From the NCBI GenBank assembly GCA_005879255.1, contig VBKY01000171.1, forward strand, positions 1 through 19,554: DNA of 19,554 nt, in the 5' to 3' direction. Positions 7,200-14,926 of the stretch are shown here, piece after piece. Every line of letters begins with the position of its first letter. Within the stretch, counting starts at the first letter, position 1. The notes below the pieces were generated by a model. The model made no database searches and was not told where the DNA came from. It saw nothing but the letters and a program-made list of their open reading frames with translations. The DNA is from Deltaproteobacteria bacterium (lineage in GTDB: Bacteria > Desulfobacterota_B > Binatia > UBA9968). The translations under genes were made by a program, and so were the position numbers.

Positions 7200-8189
7200 A
7201 TGCGTCTTGTAAGACTTGTCTCATTATTCATTTTCACGGCTGCAGCCCTTGTCCCGCACCACGTCCTCGCCCAGGAGCGACTGAACTTTGCGTACATCTC
7301 GCCCAACGCTGGTTCCGCTTCCGTACTGTGGGTCGCCAAAGACGCAGGAATTTTTAAAAAGCACGGTCTCGACGTCAATGTGATTTACATCGAGGGCACG
7401 CCGAAAGCTCTGATGTCTCTTTTTGCCGGAGAGTTACAAGTCGTCGCCGGCACGGGACCCGCCGTGGCCAGCGCCAAGGTCCGCGGCGCGGATGCTTCCA
7501 TGATCATGGGGTTCGAAGTCTTTTTACCGTACTATCTCATCGTCACACCTGCGATTAAGAACATCGAGGATCTCAAGGGCAAAGTCGGCGCGAACCATTC
7601 GGCGGCAACCTCGGCGGACTTCGCCATGCGCTTGGGTCTGCGCAATATCGGCCTCGATCCTGAACGGGACGTTAATCTGCGGGTGGTGGGCGCAACCAAT
7701 TTGCGCATGATCATGATGCAGCAAGGTCAGGCGCAGTTTTCCGTCTTCAGCACGACTGAAAGGGAAGAAGCGGAAAAAATGGGATTCAAAGTCCTGGTCG
7801 ATCTCGCCGGCAAAAGGATCCCCTATGCTCACAGCGGTGTCATCACCAGCCAGAAAATGTTGCGAGAAAAGCGCGACGCAATGATGCGTTTCGGCCGGGC
7901 GTCCGTGGAGGCGATCCATTACTTCAAGAACAACAAATCTCAGACGATTGCGATCTTGAAAAAATACGCCAAGAGCGATCTCACCACGCTCGACTCCGCG
8001 CACGCGTACCTGAAGAACGCGATTCCCGACATGCCCTATCCCACGCTCGAGGGAATGAAAACCATCCTCGCCGAAATGGCCCGCACCCGGCCAGAAGTCT
8101 TGAAGCACGACGCCGCGACAATGGTCGATCGGAGCATCGTCAAAGCGATCGAGGATGAAGGGTTTTTGCAGAAACTCAAATCGAACTGA
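7200..8189 (+). CDS. NMT1/SsuA-type ABC substrate-binding protein
   Basis: This is a periplasmic binding protein of the NMT1/THI5-like clan, whose members bind sulfonates, nitrate, thiamine precursors or aromatic acids. The 329-residue product starts at ATG 7200 with GAGGA 5 bases upstream; the TTG at 7188 in the same frame is not needed. A signal peptide ends near VLAQ (residue 25). The mature part begins RLNFAYISPNAGSASVLWVA, with the class hallmark AKDAGIFKKHGLDVNVIYIEG, then LFAGELQVV, and NIEDLKGKVGA with a ligand-loop stretch near residue 130. No permease or ATPase follows. It resembles the protein at 17297 in these motifs and in the C-terminal layout, so they are distant paralogues. 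Substrate not predictable. Confidence 0.92.
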   Translation: MRLVRLVSLFIFTAAALVPHHVLAQERLNFAYISPNAGSASVLWVAKDAGIFKKHGLDVNVIYIEGTPKALMSLFAGELQVVAGTGPAVASAKVRGADASMIMGFEVFLPYYLIVTPAIKNIEDLKGKVGANHSAATSADFAMRLGLRNIGLDPERDVNLRVVGATNLRMIMMQQGQAQFSVFSTTEREEAEKMGFKVLVDLAGKRIPYAHSGVITSQKMLREKRDAMMRFGRASVEAIHYFKNNKSQTIAILKKYAKSDLTTLDSAHAYLKNAIPDMPYPTLEGMKTILAEMARTRPEVLKHDAATMVDRSIVKAIEDEGFLQKLKSN

Positions 8190-8215
8190 ACAGCATGGAG
8201 GGCCTCCAACAACAT

Positions 8216-8278
8216 GGGGTGCGCCTGCGCACCGACCGCGTTGAGACCATTGCAAAGCAAGCTATAACAGTGCTTTGC
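8216..8278. repeat. Palindromes downstream of the binding protein
   Basis: GGTGCGC-CT-GCGCACC (8218-8233) is a 7-bp-arm palindrome of the same type as the pair at 10780-10857. It is followed by GCAAAGCA (8252-8259) pairing with TGCTTTGC (8271-8278) over an 11-nt loop. Neither is followed by a T tract, so these are not simple terminators. Confidence 0.6.
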
Positions 8279-8312
8279 GACCTTCGTGTTCTTGTCGATT
8301 AATAAAAATGAA

Positions 8313-8346
8313 ACGATGGGTTTCGCGGAGCTCAACCCATCCTACG
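8313..8346. repeat. REP-like palindrome, GATGGGT type (copy 1)
   Basis: GATGGGTttcgcggagctcAACCCATC followed by CTAC. A near-identical unit lies in opposite orientation at 10671-10702, on the far side of the acyl-CoA synthetase gene. The arms pair over about 7 bp. Confidence 0.75.
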
Positions 8347-8362
8347 GGGATGGTCCGATTTG

Positions 8363-8393
8363 TAGGGGCGACCGGCGGGTCGCCCTTTTTTTG
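8363..8393 (+). terminator. Terminator-like hairpin, possibly derived from a REP unit
   Basis: Stem GGGCGACC (8367-8374) / GGTCGCCC (8379-8386), 4-nt loop, then seven T residues. It would end transcription from the binding-protein gene 180 bp upstream. The sequence GTAGGGGCGACC..GGTCGCCC also resembles a widespread intergenic repeat, so it may be a co-opted repeat. Confidence 0.7.
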
Positions 8394-8397
8394 CGCC

Positions 8398-8510
8398 CTT
8401 TGCGTTCTTTGTGGCTAAAGGAATTTTGTTTTCTGATTCTTCCGTCTGAGGGCGCGATAAATCGCGCTCCTACTTTGTCGTCGTTGTGCCCTTTGTGGCT
8501 AATCTCTTTT
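8398..8510. repeat. Further short repeats between convergent genes
   Basis: The words CCCTTTGCGTTCTTTGTGGC (8397-8416) and CCCTTTGTGGCTAATC (8489-8504) are related direct copies. Between them lies the palindrome GCGCGAT-AA-ATCGCGC with flanks GAGG and TCCTAC (8448-8473). Together with the units upstream, the 322-bp space between the convergent genes at 7200 and 8512 is nearly all repeat-like sequence with no ORF of note. Confidence 0.6.
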
Positions 8511-8511
8511 G

Positions 8512-10569
8512 TTATTTGCGCACCAGCCGCAGATCCACCGCCGCCACGCCGCCGCCCTGGGCGCGCACCATGATCGGATTGATTTCCATGTCGGAGAGAT
8601 GGTTTCTGTGCGCGGCGAAAATATTGGACAGGCCCACCATCGCTTTTACCACCGCATCAACGTCGCGCGGGCCTTGACCGCGCACGCCTTCGAACACTTT
8701 GTAGCCGCGCAGCTCTTTGAGCATCTCGCGTGTTTCTCTCTCGTCGACCGGCAATAAGCGAATCGATACGTCTTTCAATACTTCGACAAAGATGCCGCCG
8801 AGGCCGACCATCAGGAACGGGCCGTACTGCGGATCGGTGCGCGCGCCGATGAGCACTTCGGTGCCCTGCACCATTTCCTGAATCAGGAGATGGCCTCTGC
8901 CGAGCGTTTTGGAGAGAAGCTTCTGCCCTTCCGCTTGGACTTCTTCCGGGCCCTTCAAGCCAAGAACCACCGCGCCGGATTCGGTTTTATGGACGAGTTC
9001 CGCAGAGATCAATTTGACCGCCACCGGAAAACCGATTTCTCTTGCCTTCGTCGCTGCGTCCGCCGCGGTGCCGGCCATGGCTTGCTTCGGTAAACCAATG
9101 CCATGACTCTGCAACAGTTTATGCAGGTTCTCGCCTTCGAGATCCGCGGCATTACCGGTCGCTGGCGGCAATTTCGGCACACCACGTTGCCTGCGTTCAC
9201 CGTACAAGCCGAGTCCTGCCAGCGCGCGCAATGTCGGCTTGATCGCTTGCAGGAATGGCAGCTCGGCCTCCACTTGGAATGCCCGGCTTTCATCCGTGCA
9301 GCTGTAGGTCGATCTGGCAAACGCGAGAACCGGTTTGTCGGTCGCCGTGGTTACGCTCCTGAACAGTCCGGCGCTTCTTTGCTGTCCGCGCGGCAACTCG
9401 CCGTGAATCGCCAAAAGATCGACACCGTCGTCCTCGGCGTAAAGCTTGACGATATTGATGAACCCCTGCTCATCGCCGAAGCCGGCGACGCCGCACTCGA
9501 GCGGATTCTCCACCACCAGTTCCGGCGGAATTAGCGGGCGCACGGCTTCTTTCGTCTTGTCGCTCAGCTGCGCCAGATTGGTCTGCAGCTCGTCGCAATG
9601 ATCGCAGATGAGTCCCTTCATGCCGCCGGAATTGACGACAATCGCCGCGCGGCTACCCTTGGGAGATCGCCCAGGAATAAAAGCAAGGGTTGTTTCAGTC
9701 ATGTCTTCCAGCGTCGGACAGCGGATCAAACCGAGGCGGTGACAAACCGCATCGAACACTTCGTCCGCGCCGGCAAGCGAACCCGTGTGTGAGATCGCTT
9801 GGCGTTTGCCCATCTCCGAGCGGCCGAGCTTCACGACAAGAATTGGTTTGCCTTTGCTGAGCGCTTGCTCAGCGACAATCATGAATTCGTCAGGGCGACG
9901 AATGCCCTCGACCATCAGAGTGATGACTTTGGTATCGGGATCGTCAACCAAAAACGATAGGTAATCGACGAGATCGAGGCTCACCTCGTTGCCGCTCGAG
10001 ACTGCATAAGTGAATCCGATACCACGTTCGGTGGCGCCTTTGATCCAGTTGCCGAGTGAACCGCCACTCTGAAAAATCAGACCCACCGGTCCCTTCTTGA
10101 GCAACGGCGTCGCGGTGGGAAAAGTCCACAATCCCTCGCCGACCGAGTACGAGCCCATACAGTTCGGACCGCAAATCACCATCCCCGTGCGCTCGCAGAG
10201 ATCTTTCATTGCCTGCGCGCGTTCTTTTCCCTTGGCATCGTCACCCTCGCCAAAACCTGCAGTATAGATAGTCGCGGCCTTTGTGCCCAGTTTCGTCGCC
10301 TCTTCTAAAACGCCGAGGACGGCGCGCGTCGGTATGAGAATCAGCAACTCGTCCGGTACTTCCGGGAGCGCCGCGAGATTCGGATAACATTTGTCACCAA
10401 ACAATTCGTTGTAGTTTGGATTGATCAGATAGACACCGCCGGGAAACTTCGCGCCTTTCAGATTCCGATAGATTCCCAACGGCCACGCGCCCTTTTGCGA
10501 GGCGCCGACGATGGCGACAGACTTTGCGCCAAGTAAATTTTCAACGGGTTTGCGGATAAAAGTTGCCAT
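8512..10569 (-). CDS. Acyl-CoA synthetase, NDP-forming (ADP-forming acetate-CoA ligase type)
   Basis: This enzyme family interconverts acyl-CoA + ADP + phosphate with acid + CoA + ATP through phosphohistidine intermediates in the cytoplasm. The 685-residue single chain carries the full fused set: a CoA-binding Rossmann domain (about 8-140, with SVAIVGAS and GPNCMG), a succinyl-CoA-synthetase-like flavodoxin domain (about 155-300) with GRSEMGKRQAISHTGSLAG and the catalytic His261, a third ligase domain (about 305-455), and an ATP-grasp domain (about 475-685) with VHKTESGAVVLGL (His527, the second shuttle histidine) and MEINPIMV. Length is typical for fused forms. ATG 10569 has AAGGA 8 bases upstream. 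It stands alone between two repeat-rich spacers. The acid substrate cannot be read from the sequence. Confidence 0.93.
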   Translation of the reverse strand: MATFIRKPVENLLGAKSVAIVGASQKGAWPLGIYRNLKGAKFPGGVYLINPNYNELFGDKCYPNLAALPEVPDELLILIPTRAVLGVLEEATKLGTKAATIYTAGFGEGDDAKGKERAQAMKDLCERTGMVICGPNCMGSYSVGEGLWTFPTATPLLKKGPVGLIFQSGGSLGNWIKGATERGIGFTYAVSSGNEVSLDLVDYLSFLVDDPDTKVITLMVEGIRRPDEFMIVAEQALSKGKPILVVKLGRSEMGKRQAISHTGSLAGADEVFDAVCHRLGLIRCPTLEDMTETTLAFIPGRSPKGSRAAIVVNSGGMKGLICDHCDELQTNLAQLSDKTKEAVRPLIPPELVVENPLECGVAGFGDEQGFINIVKLYAEDDGVDLLAIHGELPRGQQRSAGLFRSVTTATDKPVLAFARSTYSCTDESRAFQVEAELPFLQAIKPTLRALAGLGLYGERRQRGVPKLPPATGNAADLEGENLHKLLQSHGIGLPKQAMAGTAADAATKAREIGFPVAVKLISAELVHKTESGAVVLGLKGPEEVQAEGQKLLSKTLGRGHLLIQEMVQGTEVLIGARTDPQYGPFLMVGLGGIFVEVLKDVSIRLLPVDERETREMLKELRGYKVFEGVRGQGPRDVDAVVKAMVGLSNIFAAHRNHLSDMEINPIMVRAQGGGVAAVDLRLVRK

Positions 10570-10627
10570 AAAATTTTCCTTCTAGATTGGAATTTCCTTC
10601 CTATGTCACAGAGACTGAGTGACTGCA

Positions 10628-10655
10628 AGGTTGGAGTGATGAAGTATTGGAGTAT
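10628..10655. repeat. GGAGT-type short repeat
   Basis: This stretch reads TTGGAGTGAT..TATTGGAGTATCGGAG. It belongs to the same degenerate family as the inverted repeat at 11980-12055. It lies upstream of the acyl-CoA synthetase start. Confidence 0.5.
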
Positions 10656-10670
10656 CGGAGCACTCGGATC

Positions 10671-10702
10671 GTAGGATGGGTTGAGTCCGCGATACCCATC
10701 GT
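10671..10702. repeat. REP-like palindrome, GATGGGT type (copy 2, inverted)
   Basis: Its reverse complement matches 8313-8346 at nearly every position (GACGATGGGTATCGCGGACT against AACGATGGGTTTCGCGGAGC at the start, then CAACCCATCCTAC in both). The pair therefore flanks the acyl-CoA synthetase gene in inverted orientation. Confidence 0.75.
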
Positions 10703-10779
10703 CCTTAATTTGGATCTCCTCGCCGTGAAGCGCACGAAGGACACGAATGATTCGGATATCTGTGGTTGGACTAAGGGCC

Positions 10780-10857
10780 GTAGGGTGTGCTTGCGCACCA
10801 TGTCAGGCGAGCGAATTTGTATGCTCGGGAGTAAAACGGTGCGCAAGCGCACCCTAC
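10780..10857. repeat. REPIN-like doublet: inverted 20-bp palindromic units
   Basis: GTAGGGTGTGCTTGCGCACC (10780-10799) is followed 38 bp later by its reverse complement with one mismatch (10838-10857). Each unit is itself a small palindrome (GGTGYGC-nn-GCGCACC), so the whole 78 bp can fold into one long hairpin. The architecture matches REP doublets (REPINs). A single related unit sits at 8218-8233. It lies 21 bp from the end of the ABC ATPase gene. Confidence 0.7.
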
Positions 10858-10878
10858 AAACTCTTGTCGTTCTTTATG

Positions 10879-11952
10879 TCACGGAAACACATGCCAGCGG
10901 TGCGCCGGCAATTCGACGCAGGCGTTCTGTCCAACGATCAGATCCATGTCGCCGGCGAGCTTCGCCAGCAGCGTCACGCCGTTGATCTCGACTTCCGCCA
11001 ATGCGGCGTCGCCGAGATAATTCCTGCTCGTCACTTTGCCGACGTTGCCGGCAATACCGTAACTCGAAGAGGGTGAAACTTTCACATGCTCCGGCCGGAT
11101 CGCTAATGTGACGGCAGCACCGTCGCTTACACCGCTTGGCAGACACGCGGCAATCAAGCCGAACGGCGATTCCACGTGGCCCGCGCCGGCGACTTTGCCG
11201 TCGAAGAAATTCATTTCACCGACGAACTGTGCAACGAATAGATTCGCCGGCCGGGCGTAAACTTCGTTGGGCGAAGCGATTTGCAGAATCTCTCCCGCAT
11301 TCATCACGCAGACTCGATCCCCGAGGCTTAGCGCCTCCGCTTGATCGTGAGTAACGTAAAGCGTCGTCACGCCGATCGACTTGGTGATCTTTCTGAGCTC
11401 GACGCGCATTTGCTCGCGCAAGCGCGCGTCCAGGTTGCTAAGCGGCTCGTCCATGAGCAATATCTTCGGCTCGGTCACCATCGCACGCGCCATCGCCACT
11501 CGTTGCTGCTGCCCACCGCTCAAGTCCGTTGCCGGCCGGTCCTCCAGGCCATCGAGCTGCACGCGCTTGAGCGCTGTGCGCACTTTGTTCGCCACGTCGG
11601 TCTTGGCAAATCGTTTGTGCCCCTGGGTCAGAGGAAACGCGACGTTTTGAAAAACGTTCATGTGCGGCCAGATGGCGTAGGACTGAAAAACCATTCCCAA
11701 ATCGCGACGCTCCGTGGGGATATAAATCCGACGCGTAGCCGAGTTGACCAATTCTCCCGCGATCTCGATTTCTCCGTTGTCCGGCCGTTCCAACCCGGCG
11801 ACGCACCGTAGCGTCGTTGTCTTACCGCAGCCGCTGGGACCGAGCAGAACACAGAACTCACCCTCGCCGACCTCGAGATTGATCGAGCGGAGCGCATCGA
11901 CCCGCCCCTGGCGCGTACGGAAAGATTTTTCCAGGCCGCGGATGTTAATCAA
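10879..11952 (-). CDS. ABC transporter ATP-binding protein, FbpC/PotA-like
   Basis: This is the cytoplasmic ATPase of the importer encoded upstream. The 357 residues contain Walker A GPSGCGKT (38-45), Q-loop Gln90, signature LSGGQ (144-148), Walker B ILLMDEP (164-170) and the switch His202 in YVTHDQAEAL. A C-terminal TOBE regulatory domain follows (about 275-355, with AIRPEHVKV). The order and length fit the ferric/spermidine/2-aminoethylphosphonate group. The start is TTG at 11952 (protein MINIRGLEKSF); the upstream in-frame codons run into a stop, no ATG fits, and the ribosome-binding site is weak. It is separated from the permease by 105 bp holding a long inverted repeat, which could lower its expression relative to the other subunits. 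Confidence 0.93.
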   Translation of the reverse strand: MINIRGLEKSFRTRQGRVDALRSINLEVGEGEFCVLLGPSGCGKTTTLRCVAGLERPDNGEIEIAGELVNSATRRIYIPTERRDLGMVFQSYAIWPHMNVFQNVAFPLTQGHKRFAKTDVANKVRTALKRVQLDGLEDRPATDLSGGQQQRVAMARAMVTEPKILLMDEPLSNLDARLREQMRVELRKITKSIGVTTLYVTHDQAEALSLGDRVCVMNAGEILQIASPNEVYARPANLFVAQFVGEMNFFDGKVAGAGHVESPFGLIAACLPSGVSDGAAVTLAIRPEHVKVSPSSSYGIAGNVGKVTSRNYLGDAALAEVEINGVTLLAKLAGDMDLIVGQNACVELPAHRWHVFP

Positions 11953-11979
11953 ATGACAATCTCATAATAGCTGCTGAAG

Positions 11980-12055
11980 ATTGGAGTGTTGGAGTAGTGG
12001 AGTATTGAGAATTAAGCCCATCACTCCATTATTCCAACACTCCAGTACTCCATTC
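11980..12055. repeat. Imperfect inverted repeat, TGGAGTGTTGGA type
   Basis: TTGGAGTGTTGGAGTAGTGG (from 11981) pairs with TTCCAACACTCCAGTACTCC (12032-12051) and neighbouring bases, with about 20 bp between the arms. It sits inside the transporter operon between permease and ATPase, so the mRNA could fold into a long stem there. No T tract follows the hairpin, so it is not a standard terminator. Confidence 0.65.
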
Positions 12056-12057
12056 TT

Positions 12058-13818
12058 CTAACTCGCTTCGCCGATTTCACCGATGCGCGAAAGCACCACG
12101 CGCACCGTCCCAACAACGATTGTGGCAAACAGGATCAAGATGACTCCCAAAGCCGCGACTTGAGGAACCCAACCGCTGCCCCAAAATTGCCAGACCACCG
12201 TAGAGATCACCACGTTGTTTCGCGTGTACAAGGTCAACGCCATCGTGACCTCGCGATAGGAGAGCAGGCCGATCCAAACCCAACTGTTGAGCACACCGGC
12301 GGCGATCAGCGGCAGGACAATCTTCCACAAAACTCGTGGCACGGAGGCGCCGGCTACACGGCCCGCTTCTTCCAACTCGCGATGCACCTGGATCATCACG
12401 CTATTGGTCGTGCGCGTGCCATAAGCGATCCAGTTGATGGTGTGCGCGATGACGATGATGAAAATTGTGCCGTACAATGGAAACACATCGCGGTAGGAAA
12501 GCCCGAGGTACGCCAAACCCACCGCCATCAAAATCCCCGGCACGGCGTGCGGTACGAACGCCAGGGTATCGAGAAGGCCACGGAAGGAGACCTGTGTGCG
12601 AATTACGACCCATGACACAAGCACGCTCAATAACATCGTCAGCGTCGGCACAGCGAACATGAGAATCAGAGTATTGATGAACGGCTTAACGCCAACGTGA
12701 GCCGGCATTTCCAGGTAATGCTTGAAGGTCAACAGAGACAAAGCATCTGCGGAAGGCAGTTGCAAATACGGCAGCAACGAGGTCCAAAGCAGAACTAGAA
12801 ATGGAATAAAGACTTCGATCGACAGATAAAAGAAAACAAACGCGAGTGCCGGCCATTTCCAAGACCGCAGTGCGATCTCGCGCGGGCGATAGCCACGACC
12901 GGTGATCACTGTGTACTTTTTGCCCTGCTTGACCAAGCGCACGTATAAGAACGCGAACACAAGGCCAAACAAGAGCATGATCGCCCCATACGCACCCGCC
13001 ATGCCGTAATCCGGCAAACCGGTGTTGGGCGAGGTTGACTGGAAGATCAATGAGCTCAAAACGATAATGCGGGCGGGCAGCCCAATGATCGCCGGTACTT
13101 CGAAAACTGCGAGAGCCGTCATGAAAAGATAAACCATCACAGCGGCGATGGCCGGCCAGGTGATCGGTATATTGATTTTGAGAAAGGTTCTGAGCTTGCC
13201 GACGCCGGACGTGTAAGCCGCCTCTTCCAGCGACGGATCCATCGATCGATACGCTGCGGCGAGCATGAAAAAAGCGCCGGGAACGAATGAAATACCCTGA
13301 ACGAAAGCCATGCCGGGTAGGCTGTAGAGATTGAACGGCGGCGCGGCCAGGTCGAATATCTGCTGGAGCCATTTGTTCAACAAACCGATGCGCGGGCTGA
13401 GCAGGATGATCCAAGCGATGGTGCGGAGAAACACGGGAATCAATATGCCGATGGTGAGCAGAACGTAAATGGTCTTTTTCAGCGGAATATCCGTCCGCAT
13501 GAGGATCCACACCAGAGGCACGGTGATTAGCAAGGCCACGCTGACGCTCGTCACCGCGAAGAAAAGCGTGTTCAAGAGCACTTGATAGGTCCTGGGGTTG
13601 GCATACACGTCGAGGTAGTTTGCCAGTGTCAACGGAACCGTTTCGCCGGGAAAACCGGTGCGTAGGCTCATGAGAATCACCATCACTACCGGCACACCGA
13701 TGAGAACCATCAGGAATAGAGAGAGGCCCGACGCGAATAGCGACACACCTTGGGATTTGAGACGCGCAAGACCATCTCCTGCGGCGACAAGAACTTCGCT
13801 ATGCGATTCTGCTTTCAT
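12058..13818 (-). CDS. ABC transporter permease, fused double-domain FbpB type
   Basis: This is the inner-membrane channel of the importer. The 586-residue protein carries two BPD_transp_1 permease domains in one chain, about 12 membrane spans in total (first span SLFLMVLIGVPVVMVILMSL; first domain to about residue 300, second from about 345). EAA-type loops are visible as EEAAYTSGVGKLRTFLKINIP and EEAGRVAGASVPRVLWKIVL, one per half. Such fusions are typical of iron(III) and phosphonate-type transporters. ATG 13818 (MKAESHSEVL) is chosen because the longer frame to 14025 runs through the end of the upstream binding-protein gene with an unstructured Arg/Ser-rich sequence. The gap to the binding-protein gene is 47 bp. 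It ends 105 bp before the ATPase. Confidence 0.92.
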   Translation of the reverse strand: MKAESHSEVLVAAGDGLARLKSQGVSLFASGLSLFLMVLIGVPVVMVILMSLRTGFPGETVPLTLANYLDVYANPRTYQVLLNTLFFAVTSVSVALLITVPLVWILMRTDIPLKKTIYVLLTIGILIPVFLRTIAWIILLSPRIGLLNKWLQQIFDLAAPPFNLYSLPGMAFVQGISFVPGAFFMLAAAYRSMDPSLEEAAYTSGVGKLRTFLKINIPITWPAIAAVMVYLFMTALAVFEVPAIIGLPARIIVLSSLIFQSTSPNTGLPDYGMAGAYGAIMLLFGLVFAFLYVRLVKQGKKYTVITGRGYRPREIALRSWKWPALAFVFFYLSIEVFIPFLVLLWTSLLPYLQLPSADALSLLTFKHYLEMPAHVGVKPFINTLILMFAVPTLTMLLSVLVSWVVIRTQVSFRGLLDTLAFVPHAVPGILMAVGLAYLGLSYRDVFPLYGTIFIIVIAHTINWIAYGTRTTNSVMIQVHRELEEAGRVAGASVPRVLWKIVLPLIAAGVLNSWVWIGLLSYREVTMALTLYTRNNVVISTVVWQFWGSGWVPQVAALGVILILFATIVVGTVRVVLSRIGEIGEAS

Positions 13819-13830
13819 TTCAACTCTGCT

Positions 13831-13868
13831 TGAACGCTTCCAACGATTGGAACGGCTGGAACGATTTA
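13831..13868. repeat. Short TGGAACG-type direct and inverted repeats
   Basis: Within the binding-protein to permease gap, ATTGGAACG and GCTGGAACG are direct copies, and GCTTCCAACG is an inverted relative. It covers the end of the binding-protein gene and the space before the permease start. Whether it acts on translation is unknown. Confidence 0.45.
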
Positions 13869-14903
13869 ATTGTCGAAACCAAAGACTTTTCCGTACTGCC
13901 GGGTTAACTTGTCGACCAACTGTGCCTGGTCTTGCTTCATGTACACGACCGTCTTTCCTTGGATAAACTGATAGGCTTTGGTTCCGGGTACGTAGGCTGA
14001 AGAGTGGCCGGTGTGTTTCTCCCAAAGCTGTTGGCCTTCCTTTGTGCTCATAAAAACCGTGAACAAATGGCCGACGTTCGGATGCGGCGCGCCCTTGAGA
14101 ACGCCGACGTGATACTCCGGCGAGACTACGGGTTGGACGGCGTCGGCGAAAACCAGCGGCGCTCCTTGTTGCGCTGATTCGTGGAGCTGGCTGTCCTGCA
14201 TCGTCGCGGAGATCAGCACCTCGCCTAAAAGAAGCCGTTGGGCCATTTCGCCGGCGCGGCTCAAAGTCGGTTGCATTGCGGCCAATTTCTTGACGAAGTC
14301 CGTGGTCTTCTCTTCACCCCATGGACCCGCGGCCAGACGCGCAAAATGATGCACCGAGCTGGTCACGCCCAACTTGCCGCCCTTCCATTTCGGATCGAGT
14401 AGGTCTTCCCAGCGCTTCGGCGCGTCCTTGGCCGGCAAGATTTTCTTATTGTAGGCCGGCAGCGCGAACTGGTTGGCAATGGAGATAACACCGTTGTCAT
14501 ATTCGATGATTTTTGGATCGACACCGAGGCCCTTGTAGTCGAAGGTCTTGTGCAATTTTCGAAACCATAGCGAGCCGTGGTGGGAATCCGTCACCACCAT
14601 GATGTCCCACTCCGGCGGCTGCCCTGATGCCGACAGGCCGACGACCTTGCCGATATCCCGCGTCATGTTCCCCGAAGCGCTGAAATTGAGTTTGATATTG
14701 AGGCCGTATTTTTTGTTGAACGCTCCGGCCAACTCCTTTGCTCCCTCGGGACCCAGTGTGGACGGACCGTAGAATTCAATGACGCCTTCCTTTTTGGCGC
14801 CGGCAATCAAATCATCGACCGGTGTCGCCGTGGCCTGTTCGACCGAGGCCCCTAACAGCACAGCGGCCAAGCCGAAAACGGACAACAGTTTTGAATTCGC
14901 CAT
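13866..14903 (-). CDS. ABC substrate-binding protein, FbpA/AfuA-like
   Basis: This is an extracellular solute-binding protein of family 1, the group including ferric ion, putrescine and 2-aminoethylphosphonate receptors. The 345-residue product has a signal peptide (about 1-26, cleavage near ATA), then the typical mature start PVDDLIAGAKKEGVIEFYGPS, the family segments AFNKKYGLNIKLNFSASG and RWEDLLDPKWKGGKLGV, and a C-terminal FMSTKEGQQLWEKHTGHSS. ATG 14903 has the very strong site GAGGAGGAAG. The paired tyrosines that bind iron in classical FbpA are not evident near the C-terminus, so iron is not assured as substrate. It lies 23 bp downstream of another, unrelated binding protein and directly upstream of the permease. 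Its role in the importer is clear; the ligand is not. Confidence 0.92.
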   Translation of the reverse strand: MANSKLLSVFGLAAVLLGASVEQATATPVDDLIAGAKKEGVIEFYGPSTLGPEGAKELAGAFNKKYGLNIKLNFSASGNMTRDIGKVVGLSASGQPPEWDIMVVTDSHHGSLWFRKLHKTFDYKGLGVDPKIIEYDNGVISIANQFALPAYNKKILPAKDAPKRWEDLLDPKWKGGKLGVTSSVHHFARLAAGPWGEEKTTDFVKKLAAMQPTLSRAGEMAQRLLLGEVLISATMQDSQLHESAQQGAPLVFADAVQPVVSPEYHVGVLKGAPHPNVGHLFTVFMSTKEGQQLWEKHTGHSSAYVPGTKAYQFIQGKTVVYMKQDQAQLVDKLTRQYGKVFGFDN

Positions 14904-14926
14904 GACTTCCTCCTCGGACCTAGCTA

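Noticed and set aside
7524..8255. A 243-codon frame on the minus strand opposite the binding protein at 7200
   Set aside because: Composition is that of an antisense shadow (His/Arg/Asp rich) and the plus-strand protein is a full-length family member with a signal peptide and a ribosome-binding site.
8567..8757. Small plus-strand frames inside the acyl-CoA synthetase gene
   Set aside because: They are shadows of the ATP-grasp domain coding sequence.
13819..14025. N-terminal extension of the fused permease to 14025
   Set aside because: It overlaps the end of the FbpA-like gene in another frame, is Arg/Ser rich and lacks family resemblance; ATG 13818 gives a normal protein.
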